DNA of 64,000 bases, taken from contig NZ_VCGX01000002.1 in assembly GCF_007671655.1 (NCBI RefSeq), positions 806,001-870,000 of the forward strand, in the 5' to 3' direction. The DNA comes from Marinobacter piscis (GTDB taxonomy: Bacteria > Pseudomonadota > Gammaproteobacteria > Pseudomonadales > Oleiphilaceae). The notes beneath the pieces were generated by a model. That model was not told the DNA's origin. It worked only from the letters and a program-made list of their open reading frames with translations, and did no database searches. The position numbers and the translations under genes were made by a program. Of this stretch, positions 53,801 through 59,827 are shown piece after piece. Within the stretch, counting starts at the first letter, position 1; the number at the start of each line of letters is the position of its first letter.

Positions 53801-56175
53801 CCAACGTCGATATCGCCATCAGATACCGGTACATCCACGGTAACGCCGTTGTCGATATCATCTTGGGTAACTTCATAATCAGTAATCGGATCGCCATTGC
53901 TATCCAGAATTGGGTCGCCGTCTTTATCGGTTACCGTGATTTTATCGCCCACTTCGGTTTCTGGACCGAAGGTGATTTCACCCGTCACTTTGCCATCGTT
54001 GGTGTCGTCGTCGTTGTACTCACCATTGGGACCGGAGCCTGGCTCTAGCTCAACGTTGACGCCGGGAACCACGCCATCAACCGGATTATCGTCTGAACCG
54101 GTGCTGCTGTTGCCTGCGGGATCCGTGACTTTGGCGTTTAGTTCAACATTGGTTTGACCGTCTGTGACGGGCACATCCACGGAAATACCGTTGTCGATAT
54201 CGTTCTGTGTAATAGGACGTTCAATAATCACCTTGCCGTCTTTATCGGTGATGCTCACCGTGTCGCCTGGCTCGGTGGTTTTGGGATCAAAGGTGACCTT
54301 GCCGGTTACTTTTCCGTCTTTGATGTCAGTGTCGTTAAAGTCGCCATTGGGACCGGAACCCGGCTCCAACTCAACAGATACGCTCGGGGTAACGTTATCG
54401 ACGAGGTTGTTGTCTTTACCGTCGCTGGAGTTACCCGCCGGGTCAGTCACGGTGGCGTTCAGTTCAACGTTGGTTTGGCCGTCGCTTACCGGTAACTCTA
54501 CGGTAATGCCGTTATCGATATCGGCTTGAGTAATCTCACGACTGATCACCTCATTGTCGTTCCCATCAGTAACTACAATAGTATCGCCAGGCCTGGTATT
54601 ATTGGGATCTAGCTCAATCGTGCCTTCGACCTTGCCATCGTTGGTATCGCTGTCGTTGTATTCACCGTTCGGGCCACTGCCCGGTTCAAGTGTTACATCT
54701 AAGGTTGGCGTAACGTTATCTACGGCTTTATTATCGGCATCATCACTGGAGTTGCCCGCCGGGTCGGTAATGGTGGCACTGAACTCAACCGACGTATCGC
54801 CAGGCGCAACAGAAAGTTCGACGCGAACGCCATCATTAATGTCGTCTTGTGTTACCGGGCGGTCGATCAGGATCGTGCCGGATGCGTCTTCGATGACCAG
54901 GCGATCGCCAACCTCAACGGTACTTGAGTCCAGCGTTACGTTACCGGTGACTTTGCCATCGGTGATTTCATCAACGCTATAAACGCCATCAGTACCTGCG
55001 CCTTCCAGTTCGGCGGTCAGTTTTGGTGTCACTGCATCGACCGGCTTGCTGTCGGTGGCACTGCTGGTATTCCCCGTTGGATCCGTCAGTTCAACATTTA
55101 CCTCAACGTCAGACTGGTCGTGCTCGACGGGCACATCGACAATAATGCCGTTATCGATATCATCCTGCGTAACCGGACGGTTAATCAGCTCATTACCCTT
55201 GCCATCGGTAACAACAATGGTGTCGCCAGGTTCGGTGTTCGTGCCTAAAGTAACCTCGCCGGGCACTTTGCCGTCTACAATTTCAGATTCATTGTAGATA
55301 CCATCCGGGCCAGCACCTTTTAACTCGACGCTGGCATCCGGGGTTGCGTTATCAACCTCGTAAGGCCGCTGTGTTTCTGCAGACACAGGGGTGCCGTTTG
55401 GTTCAACACTTTCTACAGTTGCGTGAACGTTGCTATCTTGCGCCAGCTCACTACCGGGCACATCTACTTGCCAGGTTTTGCCGTCGGCATTGACAATGGT
55501 GCTATAAAGCTGGCCATTCACGGTTGCGGTGACCGTATCTCCAGCCGATACGCCACCGCCCACGGTCCCGGTCAGCGTAATGGTCTGCTGTGCTTCAGTG
55601 GCATCAACAATGTCATCACCGGCAATTACGTCAATGGATATGCTCAGTTCCGGAAGTTTGGAGCCGGTCTCAGGAAAGCTGTCGTTTGCCTCGTGTCGGC
55701 CAGCAGAAGACCAGGTTTCACGCGGCTCATCGCGCACAAACTCAGCCTGGGGCAGACTCAGTCCCATCGGGCGCAGCACTTCCTGAATGCGCGCAACCGT
55801 AACCGGCGTGATGCCATCAGCCTCGATAATTTCTCCGATACGCACCAGCTGAACAAAGCTATGGCCTTGCGCGGAAACTCCTTCATCAGCCACCCTGGGC
55901 GCTTCTGTCTCGGGTTCCGGTCTTTGCTCCAGTGGCGCCAGGCTGTCAGCCTCCTCGGCCAGGTCTTCCCTTGCCTGCGCTGTCACTTGCTGCTCGCCAA
56001 GGAAGGTCAGCTGCTGACTGTCGCCAAAATCCAGGTCTATACGGGCGCCTTCGGCCATTATCAGGGTTTCTTCAGCCCCCAGGCGGTCTCCCACCTCCAG
56101 TGCGCGACGTTCACCATCAGCGTTTTCAGCCCAGGCTTTCCCAACCAGTGATACAACAATTGCCAGCGTAGCCAT
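41887..56175 (-). CDS. Giant LapA-class adhesin, retention-module type I secreted protein
   Basis: 4762 residues, acidic, with almost no cysteine; a surface adhesin exported through the type I system encoded just upstream. Residues 1 to about 125 resemble the LapA retention module (VVSLVGKAWAEN, GHSFVQLVRIGEII). Eleven tandem Ig-like repeats of about 109 residues follow (from residue 279), then seven calx-beta/LapA-Ig-type units, a T1SS-143-like stretch (EIVSSGVDLDEAEVTEADLG, FQDDGP), many cadherin/Ig-like segments and a C-terminal secretion region with one RTX-like GGNDTVQLR. ATG at 56175 with GAGG about 6 nt before. The LapG dialanine is absent (SAQG at 101-104). Base composition is visibly AT-richer than the surrounding genes. 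Confidence 0.93.
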   Translation of the reverse strand: MATLAIVVSLVGKAWAENADGERRALEVGDRLGAEETLIMAEGARIDLDFGDSQQLTFLGEQQVTAQAREDLAEEADSLAPLEQRPEPETEAPRVADEGVSAQGHSFVQLVRIGEIIEADGITPVTVARIQEVLRPMGLSLPQAEFVRDEPRETWSSAGRHEANDSFPETGSKLPELSISIDVIAGDDIVDATEAQQTITLTGTVGGGVSAGDTVTATVNGQLYSTIVNADGKTWQVDVPGSELAQDSNVHATVESVEPNGTPVSAETQRPYEVDNATPDASVELKGAGPDGIYNESEIVDGKVPGEVTLGTNTEPGDTIVVTDGKGNELINRPVTQDDIDNGIIVDVPVEHDQSDVEVNVELTDPTGNTSSATDSKPVDAVTPKLTAELEGAGTDGVYSVDEITDGKVTGNVTLDSSTVEVGDRLVIEDASGTILIDRPVTQDDINDGVRVELSVAPGDTSVEFSATITDPAGNSSDDADNKAVDNVTPTLDVTLEPGSGPNGEYNDSDTNDGKVEGTIELDPNNTRPGDTIVVTDGNDNEVISREITQADIDNGITVELPVSDGQTNVELNATVTDPAGNSSDGKDNNLVDNVTPSVSVELEPGSGPNGDFNDTDIKDGKVTGKVTFDPKTTEPGDTVSITDKDGKVIIERPITQNDIDNGISVDVPVTDGQTNVELNAKVTDPAGNSSTGSDDNPVDGVVPGVNVELEPGSGPNGEYNDDDTNDGKVTGEITFGPETEVGDKITVTDKDGDPILDSNGDPITDYEVTQDDIDNGVTVDVPVSDGDIDVGLKVEASDSAGNTSTGSDRNDVDNTIPGATATLEPGNGPNGEYNDDDTSDGKVEGTVTFDPDTTEPGDTVKVTDKGGNVIIERSVTQDDIDNGIVVDVPVADGQTNVELNVDVTDPAGNTSSTGDSNPVDNVTPTVDVELEAGSGPNGTYNDSDASQGIVKGTITFDQANTQPGDKVTATDKDDNPAVDTNGNPVTDYELTQSDIDNGLTVEVPITGSDTELELNADVTDAAGNSSSATDSKPVDAVTPTLTAELEGAGGDDVYSVDEIIDGKVTGKVTLDADTVEEGDRLVIEDASGTVLIDRPVTQDDINDGVSVEVSVASGDTSVDIKATITDPSGNSSDDTDNKGVDNITPTVGVELEDGSGPNGSFNEDDTESGFVEGTITLDSSNTKPGDTVVVTDGNGDELINREVTQDDIDNGIAVDVPVSDGQTDVELKATVTDPAGNSSDGKDDNAVDNVGPGATVELEDGTGPGGSYNEGDITDGRVEGEIVLTPETEVGDTIVVTDGKGNELINRPVTKDDIDNGGKISVEVPVEPGQPDVVINVELTDPAGNESGPITDSKDVDNVTPTVEVELEAGSGTNGKYNDDDIKDGKVEGAITFDPNTTSPGDKITVTDKDSNPILDVNGEPITDYELTPDDIVNGIKVDMPVDPTDTEVELNVKVEDTAGNSSTGSDSNLADGVVVTAELTVSEADVFEGSNDLEYTVTLKDPNGDPAIAANEIIVTTELGSIVIAKGESSGTLEVPVQGDDVYKDPETVTNKITGITEDALGGDTIFENLIFDNAVVSTEVKDTVDTTTISLNSPTVVEGEDITLTATVDHAPETDLKITLSNDETITIAAGQTAGSVTFTNPNGEDVYQDGETLEYSITDTAGGNYEDLDSSATSTVTVVDSIDTTTVTLSDVTVNEGDGITITASVDHAPQDSGLILTLSNGQTITIPVGDTTGSVTFSNPNIDTPYMDGEVLEYSITGTTGGNYENLDISDKAVVTVNDTVDTTTVTLNNSTVSEGADITINASVDNAPQGSDLVLTLSNGEQITIAAGATNGSVTFANPNDEDVYRDGETLEYGITASSGGNYEDLDTTAKSTITVEDTADTVTAKLTVSEDTVSEGEAADLVYTVTLEDAAGNPVTTNNTITVNTTLGDIVIGAGNTHGAINVPVQADDAYNNEEPVVNEITGITEANAGQPGSFENLAADTTAVTTKVNQSTTPTTITLSDITGFEGESHTITATVDHAVTENDLVIALDNGQTITIAVGDTTGTSNPFEIQSEDVYLDAGSYDVAITGVTGGNFEQVIDTATSTVSVNDTIDSVYAIIEADVGAVLEGGSVKYSVKLVDENGDPVEVPAGNSIDVALKWEGTADASDVNSLPSSITLSGGQSESQFTVETNADSLPELSEQLTAIIEGVTDTDQQFEDLQIGHVKNNTTVTIFDKPSISASNITVYEKGLTDDSSEGDGSVTATGTLLVSAPTGLENITIDGKTITLGQLGATPHTISVEGGDLTITSFTPTAQSNGNDAQWEIEYSYTLNGTQPHTAQGIDNAGLDLALDVVATDPADSNLTITESGNDLVVTVVDDVPEIVSSGVDLDEAEVTEADLGATVTVDFSGAFDASFGADGAATSNSLIYELVVKDTDSGLTDTATEKTINLVLDGDVIKGVVDDSTDVAFTITLDPATGKVTLEQSRALEHNDPLTPNDFVKITNGAINIKATAKDGDGDEASAEVNIGDRFVFQDDGPALKNGKVDQDGFVIGNEIVDEKYLPSGSDSSPNSLTFTKDLPVGFGADGVAGTAGLKFANTDVLEAMGLKSGTKPLAYEINTDGNNIFAKADGKDIFTIILSVDGDGTPSYEFTLKGPLDHTLNADGETADNIVLPFEITATDGDGDSIDLKFKVEVKDDTPASGDRDLKVNEDGAVSFSNADINTSTVKIQAANQLADDPDGNAVWDLTGGHGQVLVSNDGTITYKPNEDYRGEDSYTYTVTTDGGTYDRTVNITVKPVADKPLFADENGNYPGDSTIDPDGSLNTGTYDYSVQTDEDVSVGLQLHVPKVKDGGSAATSDPAELLGAITLGFKDLAADYTPELQLADGTVLSPDASGEFQFVIVDNETDKNPLDLHLDIGLPAEGTSSGVHYLTETQYKGLQVRPPAERHENFKTEVSVDSYEVDEHGEKLAGVNGATSTQTIDVKVQAVTDPIELKIETDQDSHSYEMDEDTAFNLNDKLTVNYPDDYVNDHDDRVNNDGDGVAGGDIDGSETRWFEITGLPEGTKVNGVEVTPGEAFRIEAPNLSTSADGLPDINIAPPKDFSGDLKDIIVTLKAQDKDSDDGNADGLIEEDSITLDLQVNPVAGDVAIEGTEGLEDEPIAFLEKIKVTDESTASGTLGEVITEVSFTVPTGWSHDAGQNTWSNTGGQTWTMAPSTSAGWTGSWNGDEYTITFTDSTLTTSEREDILKEFTVTPPAHSSKDIDLEVEVTSVDHSISSAGSSSAPASQTGTLTVVVKPVAEDVDTNSDGADGNDVTMGSNHIYQTPGEEDDWFVLGTESGAGITDFQLSNGWSNEDGKWVNDGSGNWSEDTSNGRSEDTFALLTPYSTADNDARHDGDNPTNNLGRALEGSVFTYSDGTTTFTLPFAGEPVKIPMQYLDSVQFKGPADWAGVVKIKVEAHTVDYDEDDSDITAEATSGESWLTNLIIEPRADEVTLQVDTPVKTLEDEPVTLNILPTSSDDEETFDVTISKIPKGAKITYNSVEYDTLASTLPTELTDNGDGTYTLEIEGFDKTEQPELTPPKDSNEDIELTVKAESVDTLTYINDQGDKVVIQHKGNTKTTTVYDGDSDTVKTPAQDETVGSNTPKPLPIKVDVQGVPDEPNVTIDNAKEYWEDGVEDPLGQNVDLAPSLEVDLKDLVTDIESGEIENTDDGSGGMTDDGSETVTLRISDLPEGFTLTGAGPQLGAGSGTDRLWVISKEDLKNVKIGVPEHYSGTAKFTVQPVVTENDNPSHTFFDKKNVSFKVKPVAEASLSISSDLTEDTVGKLDLHADLKGDTDEFISQVRIKVSDVTDKNLTLSANSDGTGTPTTETIEGVDYYVFNTAGGSKEPEVYVKGPANHSGDIKLNIGYTVTDPVGDPSADIAEGTKTGTVDHTLRFEAVTDEIGAAIDDITDNNTGENFTYDDVTNTASIKGSGKVTVKVDVSQQTDANANYETDTDGSEQLTHIQIEGVPQGVTVEGAVNTGEGQWLIETTDSFNSDTLTKDIVFNVTGHAENATSPITITSYSKDNGPTEHQKAQVDWDLVVNQSGEGEGELPSVTLTDKATEQTEDNEFALSDQIETKLTGGDLDEYDITVTLRTSPGDDTEYKDASGNLLTRTEVTENGDPVVLWTKTESVGQGDDAKAKLDALLESIKVHTPEHANTNNLPGNGNLPLDVTVSVHANGVSKKGELKPEVELTPVTDETTVTITAEPVEEGKDITINIELKNTADDEFSNIQGNKITITLGDTGLKGELLDANGDALPSTGLNTYEITLVDGKPPQLIFRPDVTNHPHQTGSLDITASVTATEDDASNSVKSEGSGSLIIEESNSGYKAGITAEGSELNDANADHIELSFANDGLVDDGEQIDSAFISDLPDGFTVWVGGDMANNAGSGTWAIPLTGNDLPANISIKPPKNWAGTLDDLKFTVMSGHDGLESSASDINFDLVVNPTPDGVDFTPTLSFGDAGDKISLNLNASMKDPSAATGAAGDEYTEVTELSLTGFPDGEKVLFFIGDSEDPLDESRATFDSTTSTWTIDGLSQSDLQNLKFLHAEGDGNLTVKGRTYEVDSGGNPYQEGGNTKYSDWSADKTAEINVSQTVPTSGDDHFLWDGSAINGFGGNDTVQLRFGDDLKTADFKELENIEIIDMQGSGENTIGTETTGLSIQDVLNMTDSENELTIDGDGEDSVFLSQEWGEDKEAANDSYVAYTNMTSDATINIAKEMSISYDVPIVD
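49486..51750 (-). repeat. Seven second-type adhesin repeats
   Basis: Units of about 100-125 residues that begin TTTVTLSDVTVNEGDGITIT or a close variant and contain LTLSNGQTITIxxGxTxGSVTF, YxDGETLEYSIT and GGNYEDLD. The adjoining copies (second to fourth) are nearest to each other; the fifth and first share the TAELTVSE-type opening. Matches the LapA-type Ig/calx-beta repeat class by pattern. Confidence 0.8.
51750..55341 (-). repeat. Eleven tandem Ig-like repeats in the adhesin
   Basis: Each unit (about 327 nt) runs PTVxVELExGSGPNGEYND, DGKVxGxITF, EPGDTIVVTDxxGN, VTQDDIDNGI, DVPVSDGQTNVEL, TDPAGNSS and ends VDNVT. Units 5, 7 and 11 carry an 8-residue insertion of the type DxNGxPITDYE. Units 2 and 8 share SVDEI, GDRLVIEDASG and DDINDGV, and are 1968 nt apart, exactly six units, which points to an ancient block duplication. 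Coding repeats, not a CRISPR array. Confidence 0.9.
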
Positions 56176-56231
56176 AATAACCTCACATAGTAATTACGCA
56201 CGCACATGGGTGCATACGGAACAAATCAATT

Positions 56232-57686
56232 TCAGCGCTCACTCAAGGCATTGCCTTTAGCGCGCAGTAATGGTTTCAACAGATACGATAAAATAGTTTT
56301 CTTGCCGGTCATGATATCCAGCTGTGCCGTCATGCCCGGAATTACGGAAAATTTTTGCGCTGCTTTTTTGTCGTCGGTAACCGCACGTACCAGATAAAAT
56401 GTGTTGTCCCGGTCGTCGGTAATCGTATCGGCACTGATGTGCTCAAGCGTTGCATCAAGGCCGCCGTACACTGCAAAGTCATAAGCGTGCAGCTTTATGG
56501 TGGCGGGCAGTCCCGGGCGCAAAAAGGCAATGTCTTTGGGTGCGACTTTCGCCTCTATCAGAAGGCGGTCATCACTGGGGACAATTTCCACAACCGCGTT
56601 TCCGGGTTGCACCACGCCACCCATGGTATTGAGCAGTACGCGCTGAACCGTGCCGTCTACCGGTGAGCGAATTTCTGAAAGCCGTACTTTATCTTCCAGG
56701 CCGGCAACGCTTTTCTCCAGGCTGTTCAGCTGGGAGCTTGCTTCGCTCAGCTCCTCACGCCACTGGTTGCGAGCCGCCGATTCCACCTCACGAATTTTTG
56801 ATTTTGCCTCCTGAACACTGGCTTTTACCTGCCGGACGCGGGCCTGCGCCTGAAGTCGCTCGCCATCGGCGGCCGCCTGGTCCCGCTCCAGCCGCAGGAT
56901 TTCTATTTCAGAAACGGCACCAGAAGCCAGCAGGGGTTTGGTCGCCTGTAGTTCCTCGGTAGACATCCGGTAGGAATTGCGCGCGGCACTCAAGCCCGCC
57001 TGAGCCTCACTCAGTTCCTGCTCACGTTGAGCCAGCTGTTCTTTGGCCACGGAAAGCCTGTCTTGCAGGCCCTCCAGGCTGGACTGGTAGTAACTTTGCT
57101 CCTGGCGCAGTACTTCCGTTTGCTCCGGTGTTTTGGTGTTACTGATATTCAGCTGCAAGGGTTCGTTATTAATCTGCGCGCGCAGTCGTTTGACCTTGGC
57201 CGCCAGGGCAAAAACCCGAACACTGCCTTCCTGGAAACTGGCAACAAAGCGTGTAGGGTCTATGCGCACCAGCAGGTCGCCTTTCTCTACGGTGTCGCCT
57301 TCTTCCACATACAGGTTTTCGATCACACCTCCATCGGCAGACTGAATCACCTGCAACTGGCGCGAGGGGATCACCTTGCCTTCGCCCCGGGTTACCTCAT
57401 CCACTTTGGCAAAACCCGCCCAGGTAATAAGTCCGATAACCACAATCGCGATGCCGTATAAAAGACTGCGGGCACGAAGCGTGCTTTGCTGCTCTATGGC
57501 CTGTTCGGCATCAGCCGGCCATTGCCGTGAGTTATTCCCGAACGCGGAGAAAAATGGCCGAAAAAGCCGGTCAATAAACCGCTTGCCTCTGGCACCGACA
57601 GAGTCCGCCATGCTCAACTGCTCAAAGGCCTTTCGCTCTGCCTGTTTCTGCTCCGCCTTTTCGGCTATGTTCAGGTCTTTGCTCAT
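56232..57686 (-). CDS. Type I secretion membrane fusion protein (HlyD/LapC-like)
   Basis: 484 residues. A short cytoplasmic N-terminus, one membrane helix (about 74-92, YGIAIVVIGLITWAGFA), then KVDEVTRGEGKVIPSRQLQV (first half-lipoyl), a long coiled-coil hairpin rich in Q, E, A and R (about 160-325) and a closing beta-barrel with SPVDGTVQRVLLNTMGGVV. It bridges the ABC transporter and the outer-membrane channel. Start overlaps the ABC gene stop as ATGA; 56 nt upstream of the adhesin start. Confidence 0.93.
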   Translation of the reverse strand: MSKDLNIAEKAEQKQAERKAFEQLSMADSVGARGKRFIDRLFRPFFSAFGNNSRQWPADAEQAIEQQSTLRARSLLYGIAIVVIGLITWAGFAKVDEVTRGEGKVIPSRQLQVIQSADGGVIENLYVEEGDTVEKGDLLVRIDPTRFVASFQEGSVRVFALAAKVKRLRAQINNEPLQLNISNTKTPEQTEVLRQEQSYYQSSLEGLQDRLSVAKEQLAQREQELSEAQAGLSAARNSYRMSTEELQATKPLLASGAVSEIEILRLERDQAAADGERLQAQARVRQVKASVQEAKSKIREVESAARNQWREELSEASSQLNSLEKSVAGLEDKVRLSEIRSPVDGTVQRVLLNTMGGVVQPGNAVVEIVPSDDRLLIEAKVAPKDIAFLRPGLPATIKLHAYDFAVYGGLDATLEHISADTITDDRDNTFYLVRAVTDDKKAAQKFSVIPGMTAQLDIMTGKKTILSYLLKPLLRAKGNALSER

Positions 57687-59821
57687 TGCCCCCCCCGCTG
57701 CACACGCCCCTCTTGAAGCGCCTTCAGCACCTCTTGTTTAGGGCCATCGGCAACGATTTTCCCGGCATCCATCACGATCAGACGATCAACCATGTCCAGC
57801 AAACTGGTCCGGTGAGTCACTAACAATAGCGTTTTCCCCTGGCTGAGCTGGCCAAGCCCTTTGCTCACATGATTTTCAAGCATGCTGTCCATGGCGCTGG
57901 TGGGTTCATCCAGTAACATAATGCTGCTGTCTGCCATCACCGCCCGGGCTACGGCAATCGTCTGACGCTGACCACCCGACAAGCGATTACCCCCCTCACC
58001 TACCTGCATCGACAGGCCGTCTGCATGCTCTCCAACCATGGTTTTCAGGCCAGACACGTTGATAGCCTGCATCAGACGCTCGCTTTCAGGATGCTCAGTG
58101 CCCAGTGTGATGTTGTCGTATACGGTACCGCTGAGTAGCTGAACGTCTTGAGGAATGTAACCAATGTTGCGACGCAGCTCAGTGGGGGCAATCTGGCCGA
58201 TATTCAGACCATCTATCAGCAGGCTGCCCGAGGTTGGACGGTATAGCCCCAGAATCAGTTTTTCCAGAGTACTTTTGCCTGACCCCACACGCCCGAGAAT
58301 ACCCACCCGCTCGCCGGCACGAATATGCAGCGACACATCTGAAAGCGCATTCTGCTCTTCATCAGGGTACTGAAACGACACGTTACGCATTTCAATTTCA
58401 CCACGGAGTCTGCCGCGGCTGATCAGTTGTTTGCCTGGCTCGCGGTCCTGTTCCGCATCCATCATCTGTTCCACGGACGTCAATGCCGTTGCCGCCTGAT
58501 GATACTGGGTGAGCAATGAGGCGGTTTGTGAAACCGGCGCCATGGCCCTTGATGAAAGCATATAAGCGGCGATCAGGCCGCCCTGGGTCATATCACCGTT
58601 TATAACCAGATACACGCCGGTAATGATCATTGCCACTGATACAACCTGCTGTATCCAGGAAGCCCCTGCACCCACAGACATCCCCAGCATTCGCTGTTTA
58701 CCGGAGCACCCCGACAGAAACCGGGTTGACTGCTCCCACGCCGTCTGCATGCGGCTTGTGGCGTTAAAGCTTTTCAGGGTGGGAGCCGCGACCAGGCTTT
58801 CAATCAGGCCGGAGTTGCGCTGCGCACTGGCCTCGCTCATGGTGTCCGAGAGCTGGTGCATTGTCGCCTGAACCGACAAGGCATACAGAATGATCAGTGT
58901 TGTACCCACCAGTACCGGAATAATCATGACCGGCGAAATCAGCCCGATTATGACTACAAACAACAGGAAGAACGGAAGGTCGATCAGCGCTGTGACGGTC
59001 ATGGAACCGATAAACGAGCGTACGGACTCAAAGGCCTGAACGTTCGCAGCGTATGACCCTATGGATGCGGGTGCCTGTTCCAGGCGGGTGCCCAGTATGC
59101 GCTCCATAATGCGGGCCGACAGGGTAATATCAGCCCGGTTCGCCGCCAGCTCCACAAACCAGCTCCGCAACAGGCGCAGCGCCAGGTCAGCGCAGATAAT
59201 GAACAGCGCCCCGATGGCCAGAACCCAGAGGGTTTCCGTGGCATGGTTGGGCACCACCCGATCGTAAACATTCATTACGAACAGGGGCATGGTCAGGGCG
59301 AACAGGTTAATAAAGAAGGCGGCGATCAGGATGTCCCTGTAGACAGGCCTGTTAGCCCTGATCACGCTCCAGAACCAATGGCCCTGCTCAACGGTTGACC
59401 GGGCGCCGGTTCGTTTCCGGTCCAGACGGAACTCCGGACGGCAATACAATGCAATTCCGGTGTAGCTCTCTTTGAAACTGGCAAGCTCCAGCTCTTCGGT
59501 CTGCATATCCAGTTCCGGCAGCAGCACCTGCACTGTCTGCCGCTCGGCGTCTATGCTCTGTAGCAGGCAGGCACGGTTCCCTTCAAGTAAAACAACACAC
59601 GGAAACAACAAGCTGTTCAGGCGCACCAAAGGCTGGCGCACCAGTTTCACTTTCATATCGACCCGCTCAGCTGCGCGGGCAAAGACCGACGGCGACAAGC
59701 GGCCGTCAACCAGAGGCAGGCCGGCGACCAGCGCATCATGGCTGGTCGTGGTGCCGTTCTCAGCAGCAAGCCATAACAGGCAAGCGCTCAGATGGTCATA
59801 GGTCAGGTCCATAACAGCCAT
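57683..59821 (-). CDS. Type I secretion ABC transporter with C39-like domain (LapB-like)
   Basis: 712 residues in three parts: an N-terminal peptidase-C39-like domain (1 to about 130) without a catalytic cysteine in the expected place, as in adhesin and RTX exporters; a six-helix membrane domain (about 160-440); and the ATPase with Walker A GRVGSGKST (510-518), signature LSGGQRQT (614) and Walker B MLLDEPTSAMD. Energises export of the giant adhesin. ATG at 59821; an ATG four codons later is also possible. Confidence 0.94.
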   Translation of the reverse strand: MAVMDLTYDHLSACLLWLAAENGTTTSHDALVAGLPLVDGRLSPSVFARAAERVDMKVKLVRQPLVRLNSLLFPCVVLLEGNRACLLQSIDAERQTVQVLLPELDMQTEELELASFKESYTGIALYCRPEFRLDRKRTGARSTVEQGHWFWSVIRANRPVYRDILIAAFFINLFALTMPLFVMNVYDRVVPNHATETLWVLAIGALFIICADLALRLLRSWFVELAANRADITLSARIMERILGTRLEQAPASIGSYAANVQAFESVRSFIGSMTVTALIDLPFFLLFVVIIGLISPVMIIPVLVGTTLIILYALSVQATMHQLSDTMSEASAQRNSGLIESLVAAPTLKSFNATSRMQTAWEQSTRFLSGCSGKQRMLGMSVGAGASWIQQVVSVAMIITGVYLVINGDMTQGGLIAAYMLSSRAMAPVSQTASLLTQYHQAATALTSVEQMMDAEQDREPGKQLISRGRLRGEIEMRNVSFQYPDEEQNALSDVSLHIRAGERVGILGRVGSGKSTLEKLILGLYRPTSGSLLIDGLNIGQIAPTELRRNIGYIPQDVQLLSGTVYDNITLGTEHPESERLMQAINVSGLKTMVGEHADGLSMQVGEGGNRLSGGQRQTIAVARAVMADSSIMLLDEPTSAMDSMLENHVSKGLGQLSQGKTLLLVTHRTSLLDMVDRLIVMDAGKIVADGPKQEVLKALQEGRVQRGGQ

Positions 59822-59827
59822 TCACGC

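Noticed and set aside
51750..55341. Regularly spaced repeats that could suggest a CRISPR array.
   Set aside because: The period is about 327 nt, in frame, and codes similar protein domains; there are no short identical repeats with unique spacers and no cas genes.
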